Shown in pieces: positions 8,558-17,115 of a stretch of DNA of 64,000 nt. The stretch is from Prevotella sp. E2-28 (lineage in GTDB: Bacteria; Bacteroidota; Bacteroidia; Bacteroidales; Bacteroidaceae): NCBI RefSeq assembly GCF_022024055.1, contig NZ_CP091788.1, positions 2,356,001 to 2,420,000 of the forward strand. The letters are read 5' to 3'. Both the position numbers and the translations under genes were made by a program. The notes beneath the pieces were generated by a model that saw only the letters and a program-made list of their open reading frames with translations, did not search any database and was not told the DNA's origin. The first letter of the stretch is position 1, and each line of letters starts with the position of its first letter.

Positions 8558-10768
8558 ATGAATAAATTATTAGCAATCGGCACCGCGGCTTTGCTACTCA
8601 CAGCTTGCGGCACACAGAAAGAAAATAACGAAGTGAATATCCCAAAGCAAACCATCCAACTGGAAAACGACCAGATGACACCCGAAGCTCTTTGGGCTAT
8701 GAGTCGTATCAGTGGCTATCAGGCTTCACCTGACGGACAGCATATTGTTTTCCAAATGGGCTATTACAGTGTGGAGGAGAACAAAAGTCACCAAGTACTA
8801 TGGATGATGAATGCCGATGGTTCTGAGCAAAAGCAGTTAACGACTGATGCCGATAACGAGACTGACGCACAATGGCTCGACAATGAGACTATCGCCTTCA
8901 TCAAGGGTGGCGAAGTGTGGCAGATGCACCTTGATGGTGACGGGCGTAAACAGATGTCTGATACCGAGGGGAAGGTTGAGGGCTTCATGTTCTCACCCGA
9001 CAGATCTAAGGTTATCGTACTACAGAGCATCCCCTTCAACGAGATCATCAAGGAGAAACCTGCCGATCTGCCTAAGAGCACTGGTCGCGTAGTTACCGAC
9101 CTCATGTATCGTCACTGGGATCACTACGTAGAAAGCATTCAGCACCCCTTCGTTTATGAAGTGGAAAGTGGAAAGTTGAAGGTTGAAGGTTTTGATATTC
9201 TTGAGGGCGAGCCCTACGAATGTCCCATGGAACCTTTCGGCGGTATGGAGCAACTGGCTTGGAGCATGGACTCAAAGTTCATAGCCTTCACTTGTCGTTG
9301 CAAAACAGGACTGTCTTATAGCGTCAGCACCGACTCAGACATTTTCCTTTATGATGTTGAAAGCAAGAGTCTGGATACGACCAAGAATCTTTGCAAGTAC
9401 AACCAGGAGTGGGGTGTGGTGTCCGACGGCACAGTTCCTTATGAGATTGACAACTTACTCGACCCCACAAAGTCACTCAAGAACCAGTTCGTCAACACGA
9501 ACATGAAGGACATGAATGTTGGCTATGACACCAATCCAAAGTTCTCACCCGACGGACGTTATGTGGCTTGGCTCTCTATGGAACGTGATGGTTATGAGGC
9601 AGACCGCAACCGTCTCTGCGTCTATGACCTCAAGGAGAACACAAAAACCTACGTCACTGAATGTTTCGATTCTAATGTCGATGACTTCTGTTGGGCTCCC
9701 GATTCGCGTACCATATATTATATAGGTGTATGGCATGCAACGGAGAACCTCTATAGCACCAACCTACAGGGCGAAGTAAAACAACTCACAAACGACTGGG
9801 CTGACTTTGGTTCACTACAAATGCTCAACGGCAAGCAACTGCTCATGGAGCGTCACTCTTATGTAGCACCTGCAGATCTTTATGTCGTAAATCCTGGTGA
9901 TAGCATCAACAATACGAAACTGACACAGATTACTGAGGTCAATAAGGAAATCCTAGATCAGTTAGGTAAACCTTCTATTGAACAATATTGGGTAAAAACG
10001 ACCGATGGCAAGGAAATGCTCACTTGGGTTATTTTGCCCCCACATTTCGACAAGACAAAGAAGTACCCCACCCTGCTTTTCTGTGAAGGTGGTCCGCAGA
10101 GCCCCGTGTCCCAATTCTGGAGCTATCGTTGGAACTTCTTCATCATGGCTTCTCAAGGATATGTTGTCGTTGCGCCTAACCGCCGCGGTCTGCCCGGCTT
10201 CGGGCAGGAGTGGCTGGAAGCCGTCTCTGGCGACTGGACTGGTCAGTGCATGAACGACTATCTGTCGGCTATCGACTTTGCCTGTGACAGCCTGTCATAT
10301 ATTGACCGTGACAAACTCGGTGCTGTTGGTGCATCATTCGGTGGCTTCTCCGTTTACTACCTGGCTGGTCATCATAACAAGCGCTTCAAGTGCTTCATTG
10401 CTCACGATGGTGCTTTCAATTTGGAAGCTATGTACACTGAGACAGAGGAAAACTGGTTCTCTAATTGGGAATATGACGATGCATACTGGAACAAGGACAT
10501 GACAGCTCGCGCCAAAAAGACCTATGAGAACTCACCCCACCGCTTTGTTGATAAGTGGGATACCCCTATTCTCTGCATCCACGGTGAGAAAGATTATCGC
10601 ATCAACGCTACACAGGGCATGAGTGCCTTTAATGCCGCTCGTATGCGTGGTATAGAGGCCGAGCTACTAATATTCCCTGATGAGAACCACTGGGTGTTGA
10701 AACCCCAGAACGGTATCCTCTGGCAGCGTACCTACTTCGAGTGGTTGGACCGCTGGCTGAAGAAATAA
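8558..10768 (+). CDS. S9 family prolyl oligopeptidase, lipoprotein
   Basis: 736 residues. A lipoprotein signal ends at Cys17 (ALLLTAC), so the mature enzyme is membrane-anchored outside the cytoplasm. Residues about 45-470 form a beta-propeller of WD40/PD40-like blades (SPDGQHIVF, SPDGRYVAWLS, APDSRTIYY). The C-terminal alpha/beta-hydrolase carries the triad Ser593 (GASFGGF), Asp679 (HGEKDY) and His711 (DENHWV). This architecture fits dipeptidyl-peptidase or acylaminoacyl-peptidase types that trim peptides. A four-unit heptamer repeat (9161-9188) encodes part of the propeller (VESGKLKVEG). Confidence 0.92.
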   Translation: MNKLLAIGTAALLLTACGTQKENNEVNIPKQTIQLENDQMTPEALWAMSRISGYQASPDGQHIVFQMGYYSVEENKSHQVLWMMNADGSEQKQLTTDADNETDAQWLDNETIAFIKGGEVWQMHLDGDGRKQMSDTEGKVEGFMFSPDRSKVIVLQSIPFNEIIKEKPADLPKSTGRVVTDLMYRHWDHYVESIQHPFVYEVESGKLKVEGFDILEGEPYECPMEPFGGMEQLAWSMDSKFIAFTCRCKTGLSYSVSTDSDIFLYDVESKSLDTTKNLCKYNQEWGVVSDGTVPYEIDNLLDPTKSLKNQFVNTNMKDMNVGYDTNPKFSPDGRYVAWLSMERDGYEADRNRLCVYDLKENTKTYVTECFDSNVDDFCWAPDSRTIYYIGVWHATENLYSTNLQGEVKQLTNDWADFGSLQMLNGKQLLMERHSYVAPADLYVVNPGDSINNTKLTQITEVNKEILDQLGKPSIEQYWVKTTDGKEMLTWVILPPHFDKTKKYPTLLFCEGGPQSPVSQFWSYRWNFFIMASQGYVVVAPNRRGLPGFGQEWLEAVSGDWTGQCMNDYLSAIDFACDSLSYIDRDKLGAVGASFGGFSVYYLAGHHNKRFKCFIAHDGAFNLEAMYTETEENWFSNWEYDDAYWNKDMTARAKKTYENSPHRFVDKWDTPILCIHGEKDYRINATQGMSAFNAARMRGIEAELLIFPDENHWVLKPQNGILWQRTYFEWLDRWLKK

Positions 10769-10787
10769 AAAACCACAGATAAGAAAA

Positions 10788-10812
10788 ATGGGAGTGATTG
10801 ATTCACTCCCAT
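10788..10812. terminator. Intrinsic terminator between S9 peptidase and queC
   Basis: A perfect 10-bp stem ATGGGAGTGA (10788-10797) / TCACTCCCAT (10803-10812) with a 5-nt loop. It is followed by TTATTTTTTATT on the right and preceded by A-rich sequence on the left, so it can serve both converging genes. Confidence 0.85.
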
Positions 10813-10818
10813 TATTTT

Positions 10819-11478
10819 TTATTCGTATTCCGTTGGATCAGGAATACCTGCTTCGGCCAGTGCCTCCTTCCTTTCTACGCACGTGCCGCATTTACCGCAA
10901 TGCTTCTCACCACCTTTATAACATGACCACGTTTCGGCATAGTTGATGCCCAGCGCCTTTCCGCGAGCAGCAATCTGCCCCTTCGTGATATTCGTGTAGG
11001 GCGAAATGAGATGCACCCCGTTGTATGTACCTGCATTGGCTGCTGCATCGAAAGCCGATACAAACTCTGGTCGGCAGTCAGGATAGATGGTGTGGTCGCC
11101 ACCATGATTAGCCATCATCACATACTGCAGTTCCCGGCTCTCAGCCATTCCAACGGCAATGCTCAGCATGATGCCATTGCGGAAAGGCACCACCGTAGAT
11201 TTCATGTTCTCATCGGCATAATGCCCCTCAGGGATAGCCTCTGAACCCTGAAGCAGCGAGCTATTAAAATACTTACCCATAAAATCCAGGGGAATCACAA
11301 TGTGCTCTATACCCAGTCGCTCACAATGCAGGCGTGCAAAAGGAATCTCCTTCGCGTTGTGGTTCGAGCCATAATCGAACGATATAGCCAGCGCAATACG
11401 CTCCTTGTATTCATAGAGCAGCGTCACGCTATCCATTCCACCGCTCAGTATCAAAATAGTATCTTTTTTTGTTTCCAT
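10819..11478 (-). CDS. queC: 7-cyano-7-deazaguanine synthase
   Basis: 219 residues from [17 protein letters not shown]; an alternative ATG lies two codons upstream at 11484. Longer readings would begin inside the promoter (11507-11514). It converts 7-carboxy-7-deazaguanine to preQ0 using ATP and ammonia on the way to queuosine. The PP-loop [13 protein letters not shown] and the zinc-binding cluster [15 protein letters not shown] near the C-terminus are diagnostic. It stands alone here, without queD, queE or queF. Confidence 0.95.
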   Translation of the reverse strand: METKKDTILILSGGMDSVTLLYEYKERIALAISFDYGSNHNAKEIPFARLHCERLGIEHIVIPLDFMGKYFNSSLLQGSEAIPEGHYADENMKSTVVPFRNGIMLSIAVGMAESRELQYVMMANHGGDHTIYPDCRPEFVSAFDAAANAGTYNGVHLISPYTNITKGQIAARGKALGINYAETWSCYKGGEKHCGKCGTCVERKEALAEAGIPDPTEYE

Positions 11479-11506
11479 GCGCATAAAAGTTATGATATGT
11501 TGCGTG

Positions 11507-11514
11507 CAAAAGTA
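11507..11514 (-). promoter_or_regulatory. queC promoter -7 element
   Basis: TACTTTTG on the minus strand, followed by CAC, matches TAnnTTTG. An upstream TTTG is present but only 14 nt away, shorter than the usual 19-21, so the -33 element is uncertain. Confidence 0.5.
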
Positions 11515-11557
11515 CAAAAAAATAATGACAAAGTGGCCTTATCTCATTTTTTTTACC

Positions 11558-11565
11558 TAAATTTG
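11558..11565 (+). promoter_or_regulatory. tatA promoter -7 element
   Basis: TAAATTTG followed by CA, 27 bp before the tatA ATG. No clear TTTG -33 element is seen at the expected distance. Confidence 0.45.
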
Positions 11566-11592
11566 CATCCGAGAACAAAACTTTTTCTAAAT

Positions 11593-11784
11593 ATGACAGG
11601 ACTTAACACACTCTTATTTCTCGGACTGGGCGCACAAGAACTGCTGCTCATAGCCCTGATAGTACTGCTTCTCTTCGGAGGTGCCAAGATTCCTGAACTG
11701 ATGCGCGGCCTTGGCAAGGGCGTGAAGAGTTTCAAGGACGGCATGAAGGAAGTGGACGACGAGGTAAAGAAGGATGAAAAGTAA
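11593..11784 (+). CDS. tatA: Twin-arginine translocase subunit TatA
   Basis: 63 residues from ATG 11593; the longer frame upstream is antisense to queC and not plausible. One transmembrane helix (about residues 15-29, [21 protein letters not shown]) is followed by the amphipathic helix [18 protein letters not shown] and a charged tail, the classic TatA/E form. It would form the pore-like assembly for export of folded proteins. It overlaps tatC by 11 bp. No tatB is present, so this looks like a minimal TatA-TatC system. Confidence 0.93.
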   Translation: MTGLNTLLFLGLGAQELLLIALIVLLLFGGAKIPELMRGLGKGVKSFKDGMKEVDDEVKKDEK

Positions 11785-12523
11785 TAGTGAGCCAACCACT
11801 TTTTGGCAGCACCTCGACGTACTCCGATGGGTTATCCTGCGCTCGCTGATAGTGGCTGCCGTCTTCGCCGGTGCCGCCTTCTGCCTGAAGGATTGGCTTT
11901 TCGCCGTAGTGCTGGCTCCCCGCACCAGCGAATTCATCACCTTCCAGTGGCTGGGCGTAGAGCCTTTCAGTATTCATCTGATGAACACAGGACTCACCGA
12001 ACAGTTCATGACCCACATGCGTGTGGCCATGTACGCAGGCTTGCTCTGTGCCGCTCCCTACATCATCTACGAACTGTTCCGTTTCGTCTCCCCCGGACTT
12101 TATCAGAACGAGCGCCGTGCTGCCTTCTGGGTGGTCACCACGGGCTATCTGATGTTCATGCTGGGCACCGCACTCAACTATTTCCTGATATTCCCCCTCA
12201 CCGTGCGTTTCCTGGGCACCTATCAGGTCAGCCCCGATGTTGACAACATGCTCACCCTCCAGTCATATACTGACACGCTTGTCTCTATGAGCCTTATTAT
12301 GGGGGTTATCTTCGAGCTTCCCATTGTCTGCGCCATCCTCGGCCGACTGCGTCTTATCACCTCTACCCTGATGAGTCGCTATCGCCGCCATGCTATTGTG
12401 GCCATCCTCGTCATTGCCGCCATCATCACTCCCACCACCGACATCTTCACCCTGCTCGTGGTCTCCTTGCCCATTTGGCTGCTTTATGAATTTAGTATCC
12501 TTGTAGTGAAACTGGTACGATAA
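11774..12523 (+). CDS. tatC: Sec-independent translocase TatC
   Basis: 249 residues with six predicted membrane helices. Typical TatC features include the N-terminal [17 protein letters not shown], an [14 protein letters not shown] segment and a [12 protein letters not shown] loop like the F-x-x-P-G-L hallmark. TatC recognises the twin-arginine signal and recruits TatA. It is translationally coupled to tatA. A Tat-type lipoprotein (15031-16380) lies about 2.5 kb downstream. Confidence 0.95.
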   Translation: MKSNSEPTTFWQHLDVLRWVILRSLIVAAVFAGAAFCLKDWLFAVVLAPRTSEFITFQWLGVEPFSIHLMNTGLTEQFMTHMRVAMYAGLLCAAPYIIYELFRFVSPGLYQNERRAAFWVVTTGYLMFMLGTALNYFLIFPLTVRFLGTYQVSPDVDNMLTLQSYTDTLVSMSLIMGVIFELPIVCAILGRLRLITSTLMSRYRRHAIVAILVIAAIITPTTDIFTLLVVSLPIWLLYEFSILVVKLVR

Positions 12524-12542
12524 AATCCCCCCTTATATTCTG

Positions 12543-13439
12543 ATGAAAAAGACTATTGTATTACTCTTCTTGCTGGTATTGTGGTCTTCAGGCATAACGG
12601 CTCTGAAGCCACAACGATTTCACAAAGTACTGCCCGCCGGAAACTACAGTGGAATAACCGCTCTGGGCAATAACAGATATGCTGTGGTGAGCGATAAGTC
12701 GAAAGAAGATGGGTTCTTCATACTATATATCAAGATAGACAGTATCAAAGGTCGCATCACTGCATTAGAGAACGAGGGATTCCAATCCTGCAATCTGCCC
12801 AACAGAGATATAGAAGGCATCTGTTATCGTCCCTCAACAAATACTGTATTCATTTCTGGAGAACAGGATAATGAGGTATATGAATATACACTGGATGGGA
12901 AGCGGACGGGACAACGACTGGAGATGCCTGCAATTTTTAAGGAAGCTGGACATAACTACGGATTGGAATCACTGACCTATGACAGGAAACGTCACCTATT
13001 CTATACGACCAGTGAAAGACCTCTAAAGGGAGACTCTCTGCTTCGTATTCAGTCATTCGGAGATAACCTAAGACCTGAACGTTGTTACTATTATAAACCT
13101 GATGAACCTATTAGCAAAAAACATTTCTACGGGGTAGCAGAACTCTGCGCATTAGAGGACGGACGCCTTCTGGTTTTGGAACGTCAGATTCGTGTACCAA
13201 AACTAAGACTTGGTGCATCCACAGTTATTCGAATCTATGAGATTACGCCAACGGATAAGCCCTTCTTAGAAAAGAGATTACTCAAAGAGTTTCGTACCCG
13301 ATTAAGCCTCACAAGCCGTAAGTTCGCAAATTACGAAGGACTCTGTGAGATACCGGGGAATCATTTGTTACTGATTGCAGATTCGCAGAACAGATTCAAA
13401 GGTTTTCTGAGCGACTGGTTCCTGATAATTGGAATTTGA
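12543..13439 (+). CDS. Secreted phytase-like esterase (beta-propeller) protein
   Basis: 298 residues beginning with a signal peptide (MKKTIVLLFLLVLWSSGITA). The rest resembles the 'esterase-like activity of phytase' family (PF13449): repeated blades such as YSGITALGNNRYAVVSDKSKEDGFF, RDIEGICYRPSTNTVFISGEQ and NYGLESLTYDRKRHLFYTTSE, ending NYEGLCEIPGNHLLLIADSQ. The substrate is unknown and catalytic residues cannot be assigned with confidence. It sits 19 bp after tatC but its signal is Sec-like, lacking paired arginines. Confidence 0.75.
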   Translation: MKKTIVLLFLLVLWSSGITALKPQRFHKVLPAGNYSGITALGNNRYAVVSDKSKEDGFFILYIKIDSIKGRITALENEGFQSCNLPNRDIEGICYRPSTNTVFISGEQDNEVYEYTLDGKRTGQRLEMPAIFKEAGHNYGLESLTYDRKRHLFYTTSERPLKGDSLLRIQSFGDNLRPERCYYYKPDEPISKKHFYGVAELCALEDGRLLVLERQIRVPKLRLGASTVIRIYEITPTDKPFLEKRLLKEFRTRLSLTSRKFANYEGLCEIPGNHLLLIADSQNRFKGFLSDWFLIIGI

Positions 13440-13469
13440 AAATACTTATGCTCGAAAATAGTCAATTTA

Positions 13470-13501
13470 TTTGGTATTTTCCTCACTTATTCGTATCTTT
13501 G
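13470..13501 (+). promoter_or_regulatory. Promoter of the polyferredoxin operon
   Basis: TTTG (13470-13473), 20-nt spacer, TATCTTTG (13494-13501), a perfect match to the Bacteroidota consensus, 20 bp before ATG 13522. This places the start of a new operon here. Confidence 0.8.
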
Positions 13502-13521
13502 TAGCCACAAATACTATTACT

Positions 13522-15000
13522 ATGCTCCGAAAAATCAGAATTATATTGGGCAGCGTGATGTTCATCGGACTGACGCTGCTATTTCTTGACTTCACAGGTA
13601 CGCTACACCACTACTTGGGCTGGATGGCAAAGGTGCAGGCACTGGAGGCCGTATTGGCACTCAACGTAGGCATCATCGTAGGGCTCGCCGTGCTAACGCT
13701 CGTTTTCGGACGCATATACTGCTCCGTTATCTGTCCGCTGGGCGTGATGCAAGACGTGCTTGGATGGCTGGGCAAGAAAGCCAAGAAAAACAGATATACC
13801 TATTCCCAAGAAATAAAGTGGCTGAGATACGGAATGCTTGTCATCTTCCTTGTCGGATGCCTGATGGGCGTAGGTGCCATAATAGAGCTGCTGGCCCCCT
13901 ACTCTGCCTTCGGTCGCATCTGCACCATGCTACTGCAACCCCTTTGGATGCTGGGTAATAATGCCTTGGCATCGATTGCCGAGCACTACGAGAGTTATGC
14001 CTTCTATGGTGTTGACGTATGGATGAAATCGCTGCCCGTATTCATCATCGCCCTGCTCACGTTGATCATCCTGGCCATCTTAGCATGGAGAAACGGTCGC
14101 ACATATTGCAACACCATCTGCCCTGTAGGCACGGTGCTGTCGTTCCTGGCACGTTTCTCAATCCTGAAGATTCATTTCAATGAAGATAAGTGCAAAAACT
14201 GTTCGCTGTGCACGAAGAATTGCAAGGCCGCCTGCATAGATTTCAAGAACCACAAGGTGGACTACAGCCGTTGCGTGGTGTGTGGCGACTGCATCAAGAG
14301 TTGCAAGTTCGGCGCGCTGAGATATGATAACGCAAAATTGCATAACAAAAGTACGAAGAACGATTCTGCAGTCGACGCCAGCAAGCGCTCATTTATGATT
14401 GCCACTGCCCTTGTATCTACCGCTGCCTTAGCTCAAGAAAAGAAACACGTGGACGGTGGACTGGCCGACATCATCGAAAAGAAGGCTCCCGAGAGGAAGA
14501 CACCAATAGTACCGCCAGGTGCCCGCTCGCTGAAGAATATAACCCAGCATTGCACGGGCTGTCAGCTCTGCGTATCGAAATGTCCTAACGACGTGTTACG
14601 CCCCAGCACGAATATCATGAACCTGATGCAGCCCGTCATGTCGTTCGAGAAAGGCTATTGCCGTCCTGAGTGTACACGCTGCTCGGAAGTATGTCCGGCA
14701 GGAGCCATCAAGCAGATAGACAAAGAAGAGAAATCAGGCATTCAGATTGGTCACGCTGTGGTTTATCCCGACTTCTGCCTCTCTGCTCTAGGCGAAAACG
14801 AATGTGGCAATTGTGCCCGTCATTGTCCTGTAGGCGCCATCGAGATGATGCCCACCGATCCAGAAGACGAGCTATCACCCTCTGTTCCCGCTGTCAACGA
14901 GAATGCGTGCATTGGTTGCGGCGCCTGCGAGCATCTGTGCCCCGTGCGTCCGCTGTCGGCCATTCACGTAGAAGGTCACGAGGTTCACAAGATGGTTTAG
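13522..15000 (+). CDS. Membrane polyferredoxin (NapH/YccM-like 4Fe-4S protein)
   Basis: 492 residues from ATG 13522, chosen because the promoter ends at 13501. The N-terminal half has about five membrane helices with two C-x3-C-P motifs (C67/C71 and C196/C200), as in NapH, NosR and FixG. Cysteine clusters for 4Fe-4S centres lie at about 224-261 (two clusters) and again at 344-354, 380-391, 428-435 and 463-473. Between these sets, residues 285-307 read DASKRSFMIATALVSTAALAQEK, like a Tat/Sec export signal. It probably moves electrons across or along the membrane to the reductase encoded next. The partner is inferred. Confidence 0.85.
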   Translation: MLRKIRIILGSVMFIGLTLLFLDFTGTLHHYLGWMAKVQALEAVLALNVGIIVGLAVLTLVFGRIYCSVICPLGVMQDVLGWLGKKAKKNRYTYSQEIKWLRYGMLVIFLVGCLMGVGAIIELLAPYSAFGRICTMLLQPLWMLGNNALASIAEHYESYAFYGVDVWMKSLPVFIIALLTLIILAILAWRNGRTYCNTICPVGTVLSFLARFSILKIHFNEDKCKNCSLCTKNCKAACIDFKNHKVDYSRCVVCGDCIKSCKFGALRYDNAKLHNKSTKNDSAVDASKRSFMIATALVSTAALAQEKKHVDGGLADIIEKKAPERKTPIVPPGARSLKNITQHCTGCQLCVSKCPNDVLRPSTNIMNLMQPVMSFEKGYCRPECTRCSEVCPAGAIKQIDKEEKSGIQIGHAVVYPDFCLSALGENECGNCARHCPVGAIEMMPTDPEDELSPSVPAVNENACIGCGACEHLCPVRPLSAIHVEGHEVHKMV

Positions 15001-15032
15001 TTCATAGTTTATAGTTCACAGTTTATAGTTAT
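14998..15032. repeat. Heptamer array filling the polyferredoxin-reductase gap
   Basis: Five 7-nt units (TAGTTCA, TAGTTTA, TAGTTCA, CAGTTTA, TAGTTAT) run from the TAG stop of one gene to the ATG of the next. Confidence 0.85.
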
Positions 15033-16380
15033 GGATAGAAGAGATTTCCTAAAATATATGGGACTGGGCTCTGCCGCTGCCATTGCAGCCTGTGCCGGCA
15101 AGAAAAGCGACGAGGGAAACGCCATTGGCGAGCCCCCTGTAGGACAGATGACCTACCGTAAGAATCCAAAGACTGGCGACAAAGTTTCTATCTTGGGCTA
15201 TGGCATGATGCGCCTGCCACAGTTGCCCGACTCTGAGGAGTTCGATCAAGAGATGATAAACCAGCAGGTGGATTATGCCATCGAGCATGGTGTAAACTAT
15301 TTCGACACATCGCCCGTTTACTGTCGCGGTCTGTCGGAGCGCTGCACGGGTATCGCCCTGAGTCGCCACAAGCGCGAGGAATATCTTGTAGCCACGAAGC
15401 TATCAAACTTCGGCGACGCTTCGCGCGAGGGTTCCATGCAGATGTATCAGAACTCGTTCAAGGAGCTTCAGGTAGATTATATTGACTACTACCTGCTGCA
15501 TGCCATCGGAGGCAGTATGGAGGAGTTTCGCAAGCGCTATGTGGACAACGGTATGCTGGATTTCCTAATGCAGGAGCGCGAGACTGGTCGTGTTCGCAAC
15601 CTCGGCTTCTCGTTCCACGGACAAAAGGAAGTATTCGACAAGGTATTGGCAATGGTAGATACCTATCAATGGGACTTCGTACAGATAGAATTGAACTATC
15701 TGGACTGGAACTATGCCAACGAAATTAACAGTTTCAATGTAGATGCCTCGCACCTCTACACAGAACTGCATAAACGCAACATCCCCGCAGTTATCATGGA
15801 ACCCCTGCTAGGAGGCCGACTGGTAAAGGATCTGCCGCAATATGCCATCAACGAATTGAAACAGCGCGACCCGCAGAGATCTATCGCCTCTTGGGCATTC
15901 CGCTATGCAGGCACCCCAGAGGGCGTGCTCACTGTGCTGAGTGGCATGACCTTCATGGAGCACCTAAAGGACAACCTCATATCATATTGTCCTTTAGAGC
16001 CCCTGACGGAAGAAGAACAGCGTTTCCTAGACACCGAGATAGCCCAGCAGATGATGGAAATGGGCACTATCCCCTGCAACAACTGCCAGTATTGTATGCC
16101 TTGTCCCTATGGCATTGATATTCCTGGCATCTTCGTACACTACAACAAATGGGTGGTAGAGAAGAATCTGCCTGAGGACAAGGGCGACGAGAACTATCGC
16201 AGGAATCGCCGCAACTACCTCATCAGCTTGGACCGTGCCATCCCCAAGGATCGTCAACCCGATCATTGCATCATGTGCAACCATTGCATTGAGGTGAAGA
16301 CTTGTCCACAGAAAATACGTATTCCTATAGAGCTGAAGAAGATAGCAGACCTGATGGAACAACTGAAAAGAGACGAATGA
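15031..16380 (+). CDS. Tat-exported aldo/keto reductase with 4Fe-4S domain, lipoprotein
   Basis: 449 residues. The N-terminus MDRRDFLKYMGLGSAAAIAAC combines a twin-arginine motif (R3-R4-D-F-L-K) with a lipobox Cys21, so it should be exported folded and lipid-anchored. Residues about 40-330 are an aldo/keto reductase TIM barrel (DTSPVYCRGLSE, LGFSFHGQ, SIASWAFRYAG). The C-terminal part carries ferredoxin-like clusters (CNNCQYCMPCPYG and CIMCNHCIEVKTC). It follows the polyferredoxin gene and probably receives or donates electrons with it outside the cytoplasm. The substrate is unknown. Confidence 0.88.
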   Translation: MDRRDFLKYMGLGSAAAIAACAGKKSDEGNAIGEPPVGQMTYRKNPKTGDKVSILGYGMMRLPQLPDSEEFDQEMINQQVDYAIEHGVNYFDTSPVYCRGLSERCTGIALSRHKREEYLVATKLSNFGDASREGSMQMYQNSFKELQVDYIDYYLLHAIGGSMEEFRKRYVDNGMLDFLMQERETGRVRNLGFSFHGQKEVFDKVLAMVDTYQWDFVQIELNYLDWNYANEINSFNVDASHLYTELHKRNIPAVIMEPLLGGRLVKDLPQYAINELKQRDPQRSIASWAFRYAGTPEGVLTVLSGMTFMEHLKDNLISYCPLEPLTEEEQRFLDTEIAQQMMEMGTIPCNNCQYCMPCPYGIDIPGIFVHYNKWVVEKNLPEDKGDENYRRNRRNYLISLDRAIPKDRQPDHCIMCNHCIEVKTCPQKIRIPIELKKIADLMEQLKRDE

Positions 16381-17105
16381 AACAATATACTGACATATTT
16401 ATAGATTTTGACGACACACTATATGATACCCACGGCAATGCTGTGATAGCACTCGCTGAGACGTATGAGCACTTCAACCTGAGTCGGTATTTCGCCGACC
16501 CAAAGGTGTTTTATGACGATTACTGGCGTACAAATATTGATTTATGGGGACGCTACTCCAAAGGAGAGATTACACGCGACTATCTTATCGTTGAGCGTTT
16601 CCGCCATCCGCTATGTGTAAGTGAAGAGTTAAGAGTGAAATGTGAAGAATCTGCTTCTGAATTTCGAGACTATTGTCTGCAGGTGAGTGATGTGTTCCTT
16701 GATTACTGCTCTAATAAACCAGGAGTCATAGAAGGTGCTCATGAACTGATGGATTATCTGAAACAAAAAGGGTACCGCATCCATATGTGCAGCAACGGGT
16801 TTCATGAAGTGCAATATAAGAAACTGAAGGCTTGCGGACTGAAAGACCACTTCGACACGGTGATTCTGAGCGAGGATGCTGGGGTGAATAAGCCCTCACC
16901 CCTATTCTTTGAATACGCATTGAAGCAGTCTAATGCCAAGAAAGAAACCACTATCATGATTGGTGATAATTTCCAGACGGATATCCTGGGAGCTAAACAC
17001 GCAGGATTGGACACTATCTATTTTAAAAGATGGAAAGACTCACCTGCCACAGAGCCCGTAACTTGTGAAGTCGAGACATTGAAAGAGATTATAAATATCC
17101 TATAA
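16377..17105 (+). CDS. YjjG-family noncanonical pyrimidine nucleotidase (HAD)
   Basis: 242 residues from ATG 16377, which overlaps the preceding stop (ATGA). HAD motif I is DFDDTLYDT (residues 10-18), motif II is in HMCSNG, and motifs III/IV are KPSPLFFEYAL and MIGDNFQTDILGAK. The family dephosphorylates nucleoside monophosphates and is thought to clean up noncanonical pyrimidines. A four-unit heptamer repeat (16621-16648) encodes CVSEELRVKCEE in the cap domain. Specific substrate not determinable. Confidence 0.85.
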   Translation: MKQYTDIFIDFDDTLYDTHGNAVIALAETYEHFNLSRYFADPKVFYDDYWRTNIDLWGRYSKGEITRDYLIVERFRHPLCVSEELRVKCEESASEFRDYCLQVSDVFLDYCSNKPGVIEGAHELMDYLKQKGYRIHMCSNGFHEVQYKKLKACGLKDHFDTVILSEDAGVNKPSPLFFEYALKQSNAKKETTIMIGDNFQTDILGAKHAGLDTIYFKRWKDSPATEPVTCEVETLKEIINIL

Positions 17106-17115
17106 ATACGAAACT

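Noticed and set aside
11302..11784. 160-residue reading of tatA with a long N-terminal extension
   Set aside because: The extra part is antisense to queC and crosses the tatA promoter. TatA proteins start as at 11593.
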